From Rhodoferax sp. (GTDB lineage: Bacteria; Pseudomonadota; Gammaproteobacteria; Burkholderiales; Burkholderiaceae_C), in NCBI GenBank assembly GCA_030685025.1, contig JAUXWC010000281.1:62001-126000 (forward strand): a stretch of 64,000 nucleotides of DNA, written 5' to 3'. Made by a program: the position numbers and the translations under genes. Shown here piece after piece: positions 39,361 to 53,282 of this stretch. How positions within the stretch are numbered: position 1 is the stretch's first letter; each line of letters begins with the position of its first letter. The notes beneath the pieces were generated by a model. It was not told the origin of the DNA. It did not search any database and saw only the letters and a program-made list of their open reading frames with translations.

Positions 39361-41679
39361 ATGCAACTCAATCGTTTTCGTATGCGCGCAGTCTGCGCCG
39401 TTGTGTCGCTCCTGTTCGCAACCCCCGCGGCCTGGGCGGTGGATCCGTTCACCGTGCGCGACATTCGCGTTGAGGGTCTGCAACGGGTCGAACCTGGCAC
39501 GATCTTCATTTCGCTGCCAGTGCGGGTGGGCGACACCTACAACGACGAGAAGGGTACCGCGGCGATTCGCGCCTTGTTCGGTCTGGGCTTGTTCAAGGAC
39601 GTGCGCATCGAAGTGAAGGACAATGTGGTGGTCGTGATTGTTGAGGAACGGCCCACCATTGCCGACGTTGACTTTGTCGGAGCCAAGGAATTCGACAAAG
39701 ACGCCCTCAAGAAGGCCCTGAAAGAGGTCGGCTTGACGGATGGGCGACCCTATGACAAGGCCTTGATTGACCGGGCCGAGCAAGAGCTCAAGCAGCAGTA
39801 CATCAACCGAAGTCTGTATGGCGCCGAAGTCGTGACCACGGTAACGCCGGTCGAACGCAACCGTGTCAATGTGTCGTTCAGCGTCACCGAGGGCGACCCC
39901 GCCAAGATCAAGGAAATCCGAATCGTCGGCAACCGGGCCTTCTCGGATTCCACCCTGCGCGGGCTGTTTGAGCTCGAAACCGGGGGTTGGTTGACCTGGT
40001 ATACCAAGGCTGATCGCTATGCCAGGGCCAAGCTCAATGCGGACATTGAGACCTTGCGTTCTTACTATCTGGCGCGGGGCTATCTGGAAGTCAAGGTCGA
40101 TTCGACGCAAGTTGCCATTTCGCCAAACAAACAAGACATCGCCATCACGATCAACATCACCGAAGGTGAGCGATTCGTTGTGTCTTCGATCAAGATCGAC
40201 GGCAATTACCTCGGTAAGGACAATGAGTTCAAGTCCTTGATCACAATTAAACCGGGTGAGGCCTATAACGCTGCGCAAGTGGCGCAGACGACCAAGGCGT
40301 TCACCGACTATTTTGGAAATTTTGGTTACGCCTTTGCCAGGGTTGAGGCCGTTCCTGAGGTTGACCGGGAGAACAACCGGGTGGCGCTGGTATTGCAGGC
40401 CGACCCCTCGCGCAGGGCCTATGTCCGACGCGTCAACGTGGCGGGCAATAGCCGAACCCGCGACGAAGTGGTGCGACGGGAATTTCGCCAGTTTGAGGCA
40501 GCATGGTACGACGGCGAGAAAATCAAGCGCTCGCGCGATCGAGTCGACCGCCTGGGCTACTTCAAGGAAGTCAGCTTCGAGACCACCGAGGTGCCCGGTA
40601 GCCTCGATCAGATTGACCTGACCCTGAACGTGGTCGAGAAACCGACCGGCAGTTTCAGCATTGGGGCAGGTTATTCGTCCGCGGAGAAGTTGTCGTTCTC
40701 GTTTGGCTTGAAGCAGGAAAATGTGTTTGGGTCGGGCAATTTCCTGGGTGTGGAGGTGAACACCAGCAAGAATAATCGGGTCATCGCGTTCAATACAACC
40801 GACCCTTATTTCACTACCGATGGTGTGTCGCGGTCCCTGAACGTCTACTACCGTTCCGCAACGCCACCTTCCGAGACCGGCGCCAGTTACGACTTGTTGA
40901 CCTCCGGAGCGGGTATCCAGTTTGGCGTGCCATTCAGCGAGAGCGATACGGTGTTCTTTGGCGGATCACTGGAGCGAACCACCATCCGACAGGGGAGTGC
41001 GACGCCAGCCTACTACAAGGTGTACGCTAACCTGTATGGCGACACCAGTTCCACGATTCCCTTGACAGCGGCATGGTCCCGTGACAGCCGTGACAGCGCC
41101 TTGGTTCCTTCCGCCGGGCGTTACCAACGGGTCGGTGCCGAACTCGCCGTGGTGGGTGATGCCCGTTACGCTCGGCTGAACATGCAGATGCAGGAGTATT
41201 TGCCGCTCGGTCGGGGCTTTACGCTGGCCTTGAACGGTGAACTCGGGCTTGGCAAGGGTCTGAGTGGGCGCATGTTCCCGGTGTTCAAGAACTTCTACTC
41301 GGGTGGCCTGGGTTCGGTGCGCGGCTTCGAGCAGGGAACCCTCGGGCCGTATGATGTAACCGGATCACTGATTGGCGGCGCCAAGAAGATTACGCTCAAC
41401 GCCGAATTGATCGCGCCCGTGCCTGGGGCGGGTAATGACAAATCCTTGCGACTGTACGGTTTTGTGGACGTGGGCAACGTTGTTGGTGAGCATCAGAGAT
41501 TTGAATCTCCCAAATCTGTTGACTTATTCGAAAAGACCAAGCTGCGCGCCTCGGTCGGCGTCGGTGTCAGTTGGATCTCGCCGGTTGGTCCTTTGCGTAT
41601 CGCAGTGGCTCGACCAGTGCGTAAGTTCCCAGGCGATAGAATCGAGAGAACTCAATTCCAGATCGGAACGACCTTTTGA
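39361..41679 (+). CDS. bamA: Outer membrane protein assembly factor BamA
   Basis: Outer-membrane beta-barrel insertase, 772 residues. A signal peptide (about residues 1-26, ending TPAAWA) precedes five POTRA domains (to about 430) and a C-terminal 16-strand barrel with the VRGFEQGTLGP L6 motif. It ends in phenylalanine, as outer-membrane proteins do. Start: ATG 39361 is preferred because it makes a normal signal peptide; no Shine-Dalgarno is evident. ATG 39379 is possible. Its stop overlaps the skp start (TGATG). Confidence 0.97.
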   Translation: MQLNRFRMRAVCAVVSLLFATPAAWAVDPFTVRDIRVEGLQRVEPGTIFISLPVRVGDTYNDEKGTAAIRALFGLGLFKDVRIEVKDNVVVVIVEERPTIADVDFVGAKEFDKDALKKALKEVGLTDGRPYDKALIDRAEQELKQQYINRSLYGAEVVTTVTPVERNRVNVSFSVTEGDPAKIKEIRIVGNRAFSDSTLRGLFELETGGWLTWYTKADRYARAKLNADIETLRSYYLARGYLEVKVDSTQVAISPNKQDIAITINITEGERFVVSSIKIDGNYLGKDNEFKSLITIKPGEAYNAAQVAQTTKAFTDYFGNFGYAFARVEAVPEVDRENNRVALVLQADPSRRAYVRRVNVAGNSRTRDEVVRREFRQFEAAWYDGEKIKRSRDRVDRLGYFKEVSFETTEVPGSLDQIDLTLNVVEKPTGSFSIGAGYSSAEKLSFSFGLKQENVFGSGNFLGVEVNTSKNNRVIAFNTTDPYFTTDGVSRSLNVYYRSATPPSETGASYDLLTSGAGIQFGVPFSESDTVFFGGSLERTTIRQGSATPAYYKVYANLYGDTSSTIPLTAAWSRDSRDSALVPSAGRYQRVGAELAVVGDARYARLNMQMQEYLPLGRGFTLALNGELGLGKGLSGRMFPVFKNFYSGGLGSVRGFEQGTLGPYDVTGSLIGGAKKITLNAELIAPVPGAGNDKSLRLYGFVDVGNVVGEHQRFESPKSVDLFEKTKLRASVGVGVSWISPVGPLRIAVARPVRKFPGDRIERTQFQIGTTF

Positions 41680-42194
41680 TGAAGACATCTTCCACACAGT
41701 TTGCCGCAGCCAGCCTGATCGGGCTGTTGTGCACCTTCTCTTCTGCGCACGCGCAGGAGTTCCGGATGGGGTTTGTCAATACGGACCGCATCTTCAAGGA
41801 AGCAAGCACGGCCAAGGCGGCGCAGGCCAAGCTTGAGCAGGAGTTCTCCAAGCGGGAAAAGGAACTGGTTGACCTGGGTGCAAGCTTGAAGACGCTGGTT
41901 GACAAGTTCGAGCGCGAGTCGCCGACTTTGTCCGAGTCCCAGAAGAATTCCCGCCAAAAGCAAATGCTGGAGCAGGATCGGGACTTCCAGCGCAAGCGCC
42001 GGGAGTTCCAGGAGGACCTGAACTCGCGCAAGAACGAGGAGTTGCAGCAAGTTCTGGAGCGTGCCAACAAGGTCGTCAAGCAGGTCGCGGAAGCCGAGAA
42101 ATACGACGTGGTGATTCAGGAGGCGGTGTACATCAGCCCCAAGCATGACATCACCGACAAGGTCATCAAGGCCTTGAACAACAACGCCAAGTAG
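41679..42194 (+). CDS. skp: Periplasmic chaperone Skp (OmpH)
   Basis: 171-residue periplasmic holdase for outer-membrane proteins. Signal peptide through SSAHA (about residue 25), then MGFVNTDRIF and a long charged coiled coil (about 45-145) that forms the tentacles. ATG 41679 shares one base with the bamA stop. Works with BamA encoded just upstream. Confidence 0.93.
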   Translation: MKTSSTQFAAASLIGLLCTFSSAHAQEFRMGFVNTDRIFKEASTAKAAQAKLEQEFSKREKELVDLGASLKTLVDKFERESPTLSESQKNSRQKQMLEQDRDFQRKRREFQEDLNSRKNEELQQVLERANKVVKQVAEAEKYDVVIQEAVYISPKHDITDKVIKALNNNAK

Positions 42195-42218
42195 GCGTTG
42201 TCCTGGGGTTTGTGAAGG

Positions 42219-43208
42219 GTGGCTCTGCGTCTAGCGTCCATAGTCGAGGCACTGGGCGGCGAGTTCCATGGTGATGCCGATCTCCAGATTGAGCGCTTGG
42301 CGCCGTTGGAGTCGGCCACCCCACAGGAACTGAGTTTTCTCAGTCACCCCAAGTACCAATCCCAATTGAAGGCATCGCGCGCTGGCTGCGTGATCGTGGC
42401 CCCGCTCATGCGCGAGTTGGCCCTGGCGCGCGGGCCGTGCATCGTGGTGGACCAGCCTTATCTCTACTTTGCACACGTCACCCAGTTGTGGAAGCAGCGT
42501 CACCCTGGACCGGTGCGGCCGCGGATTCATTCCAGCGCCGTGATTGATCCGGACGCACTGGTGGACCCGCAAGCCAGCGTGGGGGCGCTTTGCGTGGTGG
42601 AACGCGGCGCCCGGGTTGGAGCTTTCACGACAATCATGTCCCGTGTCACGATCGGCGAGGGCTGCACGGTAGGCGAACGCTGCCTGATTCATCCCGGCGT
42701 GGTGATTGGCGCCGATGGGTTTGGTTTTGCGCCCAATGCTGGCGCCTGGGAAAAGATTGAACAACTGGGTGCGGTGAGGATTGGCAACGACGTCGAGATT
42801 GGCGCCAACACCTGTATTGACCGAGGTGCCCTGCAAGACACAGTGATTGGTGATGGGGTCAAGCTGGACAACCTGATTCAGATTGGACACAACGTGCAGG
42901 TCGGCGCGCACACCGCGATGGCGGGTTGCGTCGGTGTCGCCGGCAGTGCCGTCATTGGTGCGCATTGCACCATCGGGGGCGGAGCCATCGTGCTGGGGCA
43001 TCTGACCCTGGCGGACCATGTCAACATATCGGCCGCGTCGGTCGTGACACGATCCATCGCCAAGCCCGGCCACTACACCGGTATGTTCCCGATTGACGAC
43101 AATGCGGCGTGGGAAAAGAACGCCGCCACGCTCAAACAATTGCACAGTCTTCGCGAGCGCATTCGGGTATTGGAGAGCACTCGCGGAAAACCGGAAGAAC
43201 AAGCATGA
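42219..43208 (+). CDS. lpxD: UDP-3-O-acylglucosamine N-acyltransferase
   Basis: Third step of lipid A synthesis, 329 residues. N-terminal uridine-binding domain ([14 protein letters not shown]) and a left-handed beta-helix with hexapeptide repeats; catalytic histidine in the GADGFGFAP...[10 protein letters not shown] region. Start GTG 42219, preceded by GAAGG very close to the start. Ends by ATGA overlap with fabZ. Confidence 0.96.
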   Translation: MALRLASIVEALGGEFHGDADLQIERLAPLESATPQELSFLSHPKYQSQLKASRAGCVIVAPLMRELALARGPCIVVDQPYLYFAHVTQLWKQRHPGPVRPRIHSSAVIDPDALVDPQASVGALCVVERGARVGAFTTIMSRVTIGEGCTVGERCLIHPGVVIGADGFGFAPNAGAWEKIEQLGAVRIGNDVEIGANTCIDRGALQDTVIGDGVKLDNLIQIGHNVQVGAHTAMAGCVGVAGSAVIGAHCTIGGGAIVLGHLTLADHVNISAASVVTRSIAKPGHYTGMFPIDDNAAWEKNAATLKQLHSLRERIRVLESTRGKPEEQA

Positions 43209-43645
43209 TGGACATTCACAAGATTCTCAAGCAACTGCCGCACCGCTATCCGTTCCTGTTGGTTGACCGCGTGCTGACGATCGAGAAGGGCGTTCGCATC
43301 ACGGCACTGAAGAACGTGACCATCAATGAACCGTTCTTTGAGGGCCATTTTCCGCACCGCCCGGTAATGCCAGGGGTTTTGATGCTCGAAGCGCTGGCGC
43401 AGGCGGCGGCACTGCTGGCCTTTGATGCAATGGACGCCTCACCCGAGAATGGCTCGATCTACTACTTCGCGGGCATTGACAACGCGCGCTTCAAACGTCC
43501 GGTGGAACCTGGGGATCAGTTGATCCTGGAGGCCGAGTTGCTGCGCATGAAGGCTGGCATCTTCAAGTTCAAGACCTCGGCCCGGGTAGACGGCGAATTG
43601 GCCGTGGAAGCCGAACTGACTTGCGCCATGCGCAGCGTGTCCTGA
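43205..43645 (+). CDS. fabZ: 3-hydroxyacyl-ACP dehydratase FabZ
   Basis: Hotdog-fold dehydratase of fatty-acid elongation, 146 residues. The [14 protein letters not shown] terminus, catalytic H in [15 protein letters not shown] and E in [10 protein letters not shown] are present. ATG 43205 overlaps the lpxD stop (a second ATG follows at 43208). Sitting between lpxD and lpxA balances hydroxyacyl-ACP flow between lipid A and fatty acids. Confidence 0.97.
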   Translation: MMDIHKILKQLPHRYPFLLVDRVLTIEKGVRITALKNVTINEPFFEGHFPHRPVMPGVLMLEALAQAAALLAFDAMDASPENGSIYYFAGIDNARFKRPVEPGDQLILEAELLRMKAGIFKFKTSARVDGELAVEAELTCAMRSVS

Positions 43646-43655
43646 GGGGGTGCGC

Positions 43656-44450
43656 ATGGCGGTGATACACCCAAGTGCAATCGTTGATCGTGGTGCCGAA
43701 CTGGACGATTCGGTGGTGGTGGGCCCCTACACGGTAGTCGGTCCGCACGTGCGAATTGGCGCGGGCAGCACCATCGGCGCCCATTGCGTACTCGAAGGTC
43801 GCACCACCATCGGCCAGGATAATCGGGTGTTCCAGTTTGCCTCCATAGGCGCTGAGCCGCAAGACAAGAAATATGCGGGCGAGCCGACGGAGTTGGTGAT
43901 TGGGGACCGCAACACAATCCGCGAGTTCTGCACCTTCAATATTGGCGTCCCGCAGGCGGGCGGCGTGACCCGTGTGGGTAGCGATAACTGGATCATGGCT
44001 TACACCCACATCGCGCACGACTGCTTGGTTGGAAACCACACCACGCTGGCAAACAATACCACTTTGGCTGGCCACGTGGAGCTGGGCGATTGGGTGACCG
44101 TGGGCGGCTTGACCGGCATCTCCCAGTTCGTGAGGGTCGGCGCGCATGCCATGCTGGGTTTCGCCAGTGCGGTGTCGCAGGACGTGCCGCCGTTCATGTT
44201 GGTCGATGGCAATCCGTTGGTCGTGCGGGGATTCAATGTGGTGGGCTTGCGCCGGCGTGATTTTTCAGCCGCGCGTATCGCAGCCGTGAAGGCCATGCAC
44301 AAGCTGCTGTATCGGCAGAACCGGGCGCTCGATGACGCGCGCACAGCGATCGAGGCGCTGGCTGCGCAAACGCCCGAAGTTGCGGGGGATGTGGCGTTGA
44401 TGCTGGCATTCCTGGCGCAAACGACCGCGCAACGTGGCATTGTGCGCTGA
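43656..44450 (+). CDS. lpxA: UDP-N-acetylglucosamine O-acyltransferase
   Basis: First step of lipid A synthesis, 264 residues, hexapeptide beta-helix. N terminus [13 protein letters not shown], catalytic histidine in [10 protein letters not shown], and the C-terminal helical part ([11 protein letters not shown]). ATG 43656 with GAGGGGG upstream; GTG 43650 is a weaker alternative. Six bases precede lpxB. Confidence 0.96.
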   Translation: MAVIHPSAIVDRGAELDDSVVVGPYTVVGPHVRIGAGSTIGAHCVLEGRTTIGQDNRVFQFASIGAEPQDKKYAGEPTELVIGDRNTIREFCTFNIGVPQAGGVTRVGSDNWIMAYTHIAHDCLVGNHTTLANNTTLAGHVELGDWVTVGGLTGISQFVRVGAHAMLGFASAVSQDVPPFMLVDGNPLVVRGFNVVGLRRRDFSAARIAAVKAMHKLLYRQNRALDDARTAIEALAAQTPEVAGDVALMLAFLAQTTAQRGIVR

Positions 44451-44455
44451 CCGCC

Positions 44456-45652
44456 ATGAGCGCTTCGCCGATTGTATCGGGCGACGTCAAAACCGCCGAA
44501 AACCGCTTGTCTTGCGCCATGGTCGCCGGTGAATCGTCCGGCGATCTGTTGGCCGGACTGTTGCTCGACGGCTTGCGCCAGCGGTGGAGCGACCTGAAAA
44601 CCGGCGGCATCGGCGGGCCTCAAATGGCCCGGCGCGGCTTTCAGGCATGGTGGCCGCACGACAAGCTGTCGGTGCACGGGTATGGACTCGATGTGTTCTT
44701 GCGTTTGCCTGAACTGCTGGCCATCCGCAAACGCCTGAAGACTAGACTGTTGCAGGACAAGCCCGATGTGTTCATTGGCGTGGATGCGCCGGATTTCAAC
44801 CTCGCGCTGGAGGCGAGTTTGCGCGCGCAGGGCATCAAGACCGTGCACTTCGTCTGTCCGTCGATCTGGGCGTGGCGTGGCGAGCGGGTGGAGAAGATTC
44901 GTCGCAGTGCTGACCATGTGTTGTGCTTGTTCCCGTTCGAACCAGCCTTGCTGGCGCGTCACGGTATCCCGGCGACCTTCGTTGGTCATCCGCTGGCCAG
45001 TGTCATTCCGATGCAGATTGACCAAGCGCAGGCGCGCGGCCAGCTCGGGCTGCGCGAGGAAGACTTGGTGGTGGCGCTACTTCCTGGAAGCCGCTTGTCC
45101 GAGATCAAGCATCTGGCCAAGCGTTTCTTTGAAACCGCGGCGCTGCTGCGACGTGCCCGTCCGGCGATCAAGTTCATCGTTCCCGCTGTCCCTTCTCTGC
45201 ATGGCCGGATTGAACAGATCTTGCGCGACTGCGGCATGGCCGACCAAGTTCAGTTGGTGGCGGGGCAGTCGCATGCCGCTTTGGCAGCCTGCGACCTGAC
45301 CCTGATTGCCAGCGGCACGGCGACCCTGGAGGCGGCCTTGTTCAAGCGTCCCATGGTGATTGCCTACAACATGAGTTGGCTGTCCTGGCGCCTGATGCGC
45401 TCCAAGCAGCTCCAGCCCTGGGTTGGTTTGCCCAATATCTTGTGTGGTGAGTTTGTGGTGCCCGAATTGTTGCAGGAGGCGGCGACGCCGCGGGCCATGG
45501 CAAGTGAGGCCTCGAGCTGGATCGAGGCGATCGAGACCCGCTCTGAGCGAATCACGGTCTTGGAGCATCGGTTCACCGAGTTGCACCGGTCTCTGCAAGG
45601 CAACACCCCTGAATTGGCGGCCCATGCGATCGAGCAAGTTCTTAAGGGCTGA
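44456..45652 (+). CDS. lpxB: Lipid-A-disaccharide synthase
   Basis: Glycosyltransferase GT19 joining UDP-diacyl-GlcN and lipid X, 398 residues, peripheral to the inner membrane. [11 protein letters not shown] and the GIGGPQM segment open the N-terminal domain; [12 protein letters not shown](EK)I and the C-terminal [13 protein letters not shown] motif complete it. Its 3' end overlaps rnhB by 29 bases. Confidence 0.96.
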   Translation: MSASPIVSGDVKTAENRLSCAMVAGESSGDLLAGLLLDGLRQRWSDLKTGGIGGPQMARRGFQAWWPHDKLSVHGYGLDVFLRLPELLAIRKRLKTRLLQDKPDVFIGVDAPDFNLALEASLRAQGIKTVHFVCPSIWAWRGERVEKIRRSADHVLCLFPFEPALLARHGIPATFVGHPLASVIPMQIDQAQARGQLGLREEDLVVALLPGSRLSEIKHLAKRFFETAALLRRARPAIKFIVPAVPSLHGRIEQILRDCGMADQVQLVAGQSHAALAACDLTLIASGTATLEAALFKRPMVIAYNMSWLSWRLMRSKQLQPWVGLPNILCGEFVVPELLQEAATPRAMASEASSWIEAIETRSERITVLEHRFTELHRSLQGNTPELAAHAIEQVLKG

Positions 45653-46241
45653 GCAAGCCCTTCTTTTTGGCTCATCACCGGGCCTGGTGGCTGGTGTGGA
45701 CGAAGCCGGTCGTGGCCCCCTGGCTGGCCCGGTGGTGGCGGCGGCAGTCATTCTGGACGATCTCAATCCGATCAAGGGTCTGGCGGACTCCAAGACGCTC
45801 ACCGCTTTGCGTCGTGCAGGATTGTTTGACGAGATTCGCGCCAAGGCCTTGTGCTGTTCCATCGCGGAAGCCAGTGTCGAGGAGATCGACCGCCTCAACA
45901 TCCTGCAGGCCACGATGCTGGCCATGCGTCGAGCGGTTGAGGGTCTGCGCCTCAAGCCCAAGCTGGTGCTGGTCGACGGCAACCGGGTTCCGCTGCTGGA
46001 CGTGCCGGCGCGGGCGATTGTCAAGGGAGACGCCTTGGTCAGTTCGATTTCCGCCGCGTCAATACTGGCCAAGGTCTATCGGGACCGGTGGTGCGTTGAG
46101 TTCGACCAGCTATACCCGCAGTATGGTTTTGCCGCCCACAAAGGGTATGGAACGGCGCAACACCTGGCGGCATTGCGCAAGCACGGCGCCTGCCCGCAGC
46201 ACCGCGCCAGTTTCAGCCCGGTGGCGGAGGTGCTGCGGTGA
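45624..46241 (+). CDS. rnhB: Ribonuclease HII
   Basis: Cleaves RNA in RNA-DNA hybrids and excises misincorporated ribonucleotides, 205 residues. The N-terminal [16 protein letters not shown] holds the D-E metal pair; the later [14 protein letters not shown] and [14 protein letters not shown] motifs are present. ATG 45624 lies inside lpxB. The stop overlaps the next GTG start. Confidence 0.95.
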   Translation: MRSSKFLRAEQALLFGSSPGLVAGVDEAGRGPLAGPVVAAAVILDDLNPIKGLADSKTLTALRRAGLFDEIRAKALCCSIAEASVEEIDRLNILQATMLAMRRAVEGLRLKPKLVLVDGNRVPLLDVPARAIVKGDALVSSISAASILAKVYRDRWCVEFDQLYPQYGFAAHKGYGTAQHLAALRKHGACPQHRASFSPVAEVLR

Positions 46242-47038
46242 CTGAGACCGGCCCAGTGCACATCCGCTCACGAGACAACGCCTGGTTGAAGGATCTGCGT
46301 CGGCTCACCCAGGACAGCAATGCCTATCGCAAGCAAGGTCGGGTGTGGCTAGAGGGCGATCACTTGTGCCGCGCGGCGCTGCAGCGTGGCGTGCAGCCAC
46401 AGGTGGCGGTGTTTGCGGAGTCGTACTTCGCGACTGCGCTGGCGCAGTGGGCGCATGGCGCTTCGAAGGTGGTGGTGGTGGAAGACCGTCTGTTTGCCGA
46501 CATCAGCGCTCTGGGGTCCCCAGCGCAGGTCGGATTCGTGCTGGAATTGGCCAGTCTGTCGCCGGAGCTGGCGTGTATCGAACGCCACGGTGCATCGGTG
46601 ATTCTGGATCGTGTTCAGGACGCAGGCAATGTGGGCTCCATCTTGCGCAGCGCTTCCGCGTTTGGGTTCAAACAGGTTCTGGCGCTCAAGGGGACGGCCG
46701 CGTTGTGGAGCCCCAAGGTGTTGCGTGCCGGGATGGGCGCGCACTTCGGCTTGCAGTTGTTCGAAGGGCTGGATGTTGGCGAACTCGACCGGCTTGATGT
46801 GCCGTTGATCACGACGAGTTCGCACCAAGGTGCTTTTCTTCATCGGCACAGCTTGCCCATGCCCTGCGCCTGGGCCTTGGGGCATGAGGGGCAGGGCGTC
46901 AGTGAAGCGGTGGCGGCTCGTTCCGCCTTGAAAGTGCGCATTGCTCAGCCTGGTGGGGAGGAATCGCTCAACGTGGCGGCTGCCGCCGCAATTTGCCTGC
47001 ACGCCAGTTCGGTGGCCGTACCGACACCGGGCCCCTAG
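46238..47038 (+). CDS. TrmH/SpoU family RNA 2'-O-methyltransferase
   Basis: 266-residue SPOUT-class methyltransferase. An N-terminal ribosomal-L30-like substrate domain ([28 protein letters not shown]) precedes the knotted SAM domain with [31 protein letters not shown] and the terminal [12 protein letters not shown] motifs. Likely methylates 23S rRNA, as RlmB-like proteins do, but a tRNA target cannot be excluded. GTG 46238 overlaps the rnhB stop. Last gene of the envelope cluster. Confidence 0.88.
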   Translation: MTETGPVHIRSRDNAWLKDLRRLTQDSNAYRKQGRVWLEGDHLCRAALQRGVQPQVAVFAESYFATALAQWAHGASKVVVVEDRLFADISALGSPAQVGFVLELASLSPELACIERHGASVILDRVQDAGNVGSILRSASAFGFKQVLALKGTAALWSPKVLRAGMGAHFGLQLFEGLDVGELDRLDVPLITTSSHQGAFLHRHSLPMPCAWALGHEGQGVSEAVAARSALKVRIAQPGGEESLNVAAAAAICLHASSVAVPTPGP

Positions 47039-47074
47039 TCGACCCAACTGAACTCATCGGAGGCCTGTCTCAGC

Positions 47075-47080
47075 TATAAT
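47075..47080 (+). promoter_or_regulatory. carA: -10 element of the carA promoter
   Basis: Perfect TATAAT, 122 bases before the carA start, on the right strand. The sequence 16-18 bases upstream is not a recognisable -35, so an activator may be needed. Confidence 0.55.
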
Positions 47081-47145
47081 GAGAGGCTTTCCAGCATCCA
47101 CTTCGCCCCTAGCGCACTTCAAGCCAACTCCCACCACAAAGCAGA

Positions 47146-47163
47146 TCAAGAGTCGACTCTTGA
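47146..47163. promoter_or_regulatory. 18-bp perfect palindrome in the carA leader
   Basis: TCAAGAGTCGACTCTTGA reads the same on both strands, with no loop. It lies about 40 bases before the carA start and about 66 bases after the -10. Perfect dyads of this length usually bind dimeric regulators; which one is unknown. Confidence 0.5.
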
Positions 47164-47202
47164 ACACGCTGGGGCGTACCCGTAACCAACCCGGAGAACC
47201 CA

Positions 47203-48387
47203 GTGCTTTTGTCTCTACAGGGAGCTACGCCCCAAGCCATTCTGGCGCTAGCTGACGGCACGGTCTATATCGGCAATTCCATTGGTGCCCCTGGCACCAC
47301 GCTCGGTGAGGTGGTCTTCAACACCGCCATGACGGGCTATCAGGAAATCCTGACCGACCCCAGCTACTGCCGCCAGATCGTCACGCTCACCTACCCCCAT
47401 ATCGGCAACTACGGTGTCAACCCACAAGACGTCGAGGCCGACAAGGTCCACGCGGCCGGACTGATCATCAGGGACTTGCCGCTGGTGGCATCGAACTTCC
47501 GGCAGTCGATGTCGCTGGCCGATTACCTTCAGCGCGAAGGCACCGTCGCAATCGCCAACATCGACACCCGCAAGCTAACCCGTCAACTGCGCACACAAGG
47601 TGCGCAGAACGGCTGCATCGTGGCGCTGGCCGCAGGCCAGAACGTGACCCAGGCGGTGATCGACCAGGCGGTCACCATGGCGCGCGGAGCGCCGTCCATG
47701 GCCGGACTCGACCTCGCTAAAGTGGTGTCGGTGAGCCAGTCCTACCCCTGGTCGCAAACCGAGTGGGCCTTGTCCAATCCGGTCATGGGTGGCAAGCCTG
47801 GCTACGGCGAGCAGACCGCACCAAGATTCCACGTTGTGGCCTACGACTTTGGTGTGAAGAAGAACATTCTGCGCATGTTGGCTGCGCGCGGCTGCAAAGT
47901 CACCGTCGTGCCCGCGCAGACCTCTGCAGCGGAGGTGCTTGAGTGCAAACCCGACGGCATTTTTCTGTCCAATGGCCCGGGCGATCCGCAGCCCTGCGAC
48001 TATGCCATTGCTGCGGCACGCGAACTGATCGACACCGGCATCCCGACCTTCGGCATCTGCCTGGGCCACCAGATCATGGCCTTGGCCTCGGGGGCCAAGA
48101 CCTTCAAGATGAAGTTTGGCCACCATGGCGCCAATCACCCGGTCAAGGACCTCGATAGCGGCCGCGTCTCCATCACCAGCCAGAACCATGGTTTTGCGGT
48201 CGACGAGAAGACGCTGCCCATCAATCTACGCGCCACGCACATCAGCCTGTTTGATGGCACCTTGCAGGGACTGGCGCGCACCGACAAGCCGGCCTTTTGT
48301 TTCCAGGGCCACCCGGAAGCCTCGCCCGGCCCGCACGACATCGCCTACCTGTTCGACCGTTTCACCGCGCTGATGGAGAAGCGCTGA
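47203..48387 (+). CDS. carA: Carbamoyl-phosphate synthase small subunit
   Basis: Glutaminase subunit, 394 residues, supplying ammonia for arginine and pyrimidine synthesis. The C-terminal class I amidotransferase has the nucleophile C in [10 protein letters not shown] and the H-P-E in [11 protein letters not shown]. Start GTG 47203 with CGGAG 7 bases upstream. The spacer to carB contains an interspersed repeat. Confidence 0.97.
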   Translation: MLLSLQGATPQAILALADGTVYIGNSIGAPGTTLGEVVFNTAMTGYQEILTDPSYCRQIVTLTYPHIGNYGVNPQDVEADKVHAAGLIIRDLPLVASNFRQSMSLADYLQREGTVAIANIDTRKLTRQLRTQGAQNGCIVALAAGQNVTQAVIDQAVTMARGAPSMAGLDLAKVVSVSQSYPWSQTEWALSNPVMGGKPGYGEQTAPRFHVVAYDFGVKKNILRMLAARGCKVTVVPAQTSAAEVLECKPDGIFLSNGPGDPQPCDYAIAAARELIDTGIPTFGICLGHQIMALASGAKTFKMKFGHHGANHPVKDLDSGRVSITSQNHGFAVDEKTLPINLRATHISLFDGTLQGLARTDKPAFCFQGHPEASPGPHDIAYLFDRFTALMEKR

Positions 48388-48471
48388 TGAGCCCCCACGT
48401 TCACGGCCTTGCCGTTTCACTGCCCCCCGAGGGCGCCCTCGCTCCCCTGGAGCGGTCCTGCGAGAGCGAAC
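48388..48471 (+). repeat. Interspersed repeat family 2 (carA-carB spacer)
   Basis: Contains the GCCCCCACG... and CTGCCCCCCGAGGGCGCCCTCGC blocks seen, with variation, at 24095-24177 and 60300-60376 on either strand. The C-run and G-run pair into a hairpin (CCGAGGGCGCCCTCG). Confidence 0.5.
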
Positions 48472-51708
<3,237 letters not shown>

Positions 51709-51757
51709 CGCTTGTTGCGAGCCGCCTCAATCGCGGCATAATCACGGCTTTCTGGCA

Positions 51758-51791
51758 CCGCCGATCGGCAACGGTCGGCGGTTCATTTTTT
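51758..51791 (+). terminator. carB terminator
   Basis: Stem CCGCCGA (51758-51764) with TCGGCGG (51775-51781), 10-base loop, then TTCATTTTTT. Lies between carB and greA. Confidence 0.8.
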
Positions 51792-51824
51792 GATGCCCAA
51801 TTTTTAGAGTATTCGGAGGAGACT

Positions 51825-52301
51825 GTGGCGACTATTCCCATCACCAAGCGCGGCGCGGAGAAACTCAAGACTGAACTGCACCGCCTCAAGACCGTGGATC
51901 GCCCCGGCGTAATTGCCGCGATTGCCGAAGCGCGGGCGCAGGGTGACCTGAGCGAGAACGCCGAGTACGAAGCCGCCAAAGACCGTCAGGGTTTCATTGA
52001 AGGCCGCATTCAGGAAGTCGAGAGTAAATTGTCCGCCGCCCAGATCATCGACCCCAGCGCGCTGGATGCCGGTGGCCGGGTAGTGTTCGGCGCCTCGGTT
52101 GAACTGGAGGATGCGGCCAGTGGTGAACGCGTCAAGTACCAGATCGTCGGTGAGGACGAGGCTGACATCAAGCTGGGTCTGGTCAACATCGGTAGCCCGA
52201 TCGCCCGAGCCTTGATTGGCAAGGAAGAGGGCGACAGCGCCGAGGTGCAGGCGCCTGGCGGCGTCAAGCACTTCGAAATTGTGGCGGTCAGCTACGCGTG
52301 A
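51825..52301 (+). CDS. greA: Transcription elongation factor GreA
   Basis: 158-residue factor that rescues backtracked RNA polymerase. N-terminal coiled coil with [17 protein letters not shown] and the tip residues in [16 protein letters not shown], then the C-terminal FKBP-like domain ([15 protein letters not shown]). Start GTG 51825 after TCGGAGGAG. Commonly follows carB. Confidence 0.96.
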   Translation: MATIPITKRGAEKLKTELHRLKTVDRPGVIAAIAEARAQGDLSENAEYEAAKDRQGFIEGRIQEVESKLSAAQIIDPSALDAGGRVVFGASVELEDAASGERVKYQIVGEDEADIKLGLVNIGSPIARALIGKEEGDSAEVQAPGGVKHFEIVAVSYA

Positions 52302-52347
52302 ACACCTGGTGCGCCACCTTGAACCGGACCGGATCGTGAGCCAGCCC

Positions 52348-52803
52348 ATGGCGGCGTCTGGCGCGACCCCCATACAACGCCTCGCTGGCGTGGCCACTCT
52401 TTTTTCGGCCGCGCTGTGGTGGGGCAGTCTCACCACGGTGTGTTTCCTGATTGCGCCGCTGCTGTTTGTCTACCTGCCGACTCCGGCCATGGCCGGCCAG
52501 CTCGCGGCCAAGCTGTTCACGGTGCAGACCTGGGTGTCCTGCGCCTGCGCGCTGGTGCTGCTGTTGGGACTGCGGTCGAATACGGCATCAATGCATGTCA
52601 GCAGGGCTCAGTCAGCGATGCTTTTTATAGCCCTCGGAATGCTGCTGGCCTTGCTGGCGGAATTCGGCGTGTCGCCACGGATTGTGGCGAGGGAGAATCA
52701 CCGGCTGTGGCACAGCGTCGGCGTGCTGCTGTACAGCTTGCAGTGGTGTTGCGCCGCGCTGGTCTTGTGGAAGACGCCACTCAGGTCTGAGACCGCCGCT
52801 TGA
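52348..52803 (+). CDS. DUF4149 membrane protein
   Basis: 151-residue protein with four hydrophobic helices (about 10-33, 45-75, 88-105, 125-147), as in DUF4149 proteins. Segments LWWGSLTTVCFLIAPLLFV and RENHRLWHSVGVLLYSLQ are typical. Function unknown. Start ATG 52348 or GTG 52336. Frequently sits between greA and yhbY in this bacterial group. Its end overlaps the convergent yhbY by 23 bases. Confidence 0.75.
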   Translation: MAASGATPIQRLAGVATLFSAALWWGSLTTVCFLIAPLLFVYLPTPAMAGQLAAKLFTVQTWVSCACALVLLLGLRSNTASMHVSRAQSAMLFIALGMLLALLAEFGVSPRIVARENHRLWHSVGVLLYSLQWCCAALVLWKTPLRSETAA

Positions 52804-53254
52804 CGCTGGTTTGTTTCGGCTTGGCACGCTTGACGGTGCCGCCCGCCGTGAGGCGCTGGTTGCCAAGCACGCGCAGGGTCTTGACTTCAGGCCGCTGTCC
52901 ACCGCGTTTGCTGTATTTCAGCACTTTGACGTCGCGCGGGCCGGGCATGCGGTCTTCGTCCTGCGGGCGGTCCTTTTCAACCTTGGGACGCCACAACACC
53001 AGCAATTTGCCGATGTGCTGGATCGGTGCCGCGTTCAGGCTGTCGCACAGGGCCTGGAAGGTGGCTTCGCGTGCGGTGCGATCGTCCGAGAACACGCGGA
53101 TCTTGATCAATCCATGGGCGCTCAACGCTGCGTCGGCTTCCTTGGTGACGGCAGCGGTCAGACCGTCATTGCCGATCATCACCACGGGGTCGAGGTGATG
53201 CGCCAGAGCGCGGTGTTCCTTGCGTTGGGCAGGGGTCAGTTGTATTTGAGGCAT
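52781..53254 (-). CDS. yhbY: YhbY-type CRM domain RNA-binding protein
   Basis: 157 residues: a CRM (KH-like) domain over the first 100 residues ([24 protein letters not shown], then [12 protein letters not shown]) and a basic tail (residues 115-157) rich in Lys and Arg. Associates with ribosome precursors in E. coli. The tail is longer than in E. coli YhbY (97 residues). Divergent from rlmE, 28 bases between starts, the conserved arrangement. Confidence 0.9.
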   Translation of the reverse strand: MPQIQLTPAQRKEHRALAHHLDPVVMIGNDGLTAAVTKEADAALSAHGLIKIRVFSDDRTAREATFQALCDSLNAAPIQHIGKLLVLWRPKVEKDRPQDEDRMPGPRDVKVLKYSKRGGQRPEVKTLRVLGNQRLTAGGTVKRAKPKQTSVKRRSQT

Positions 53255-53282
53255 GTCGCTATTATCGGCGAGTGAGGCCAGA

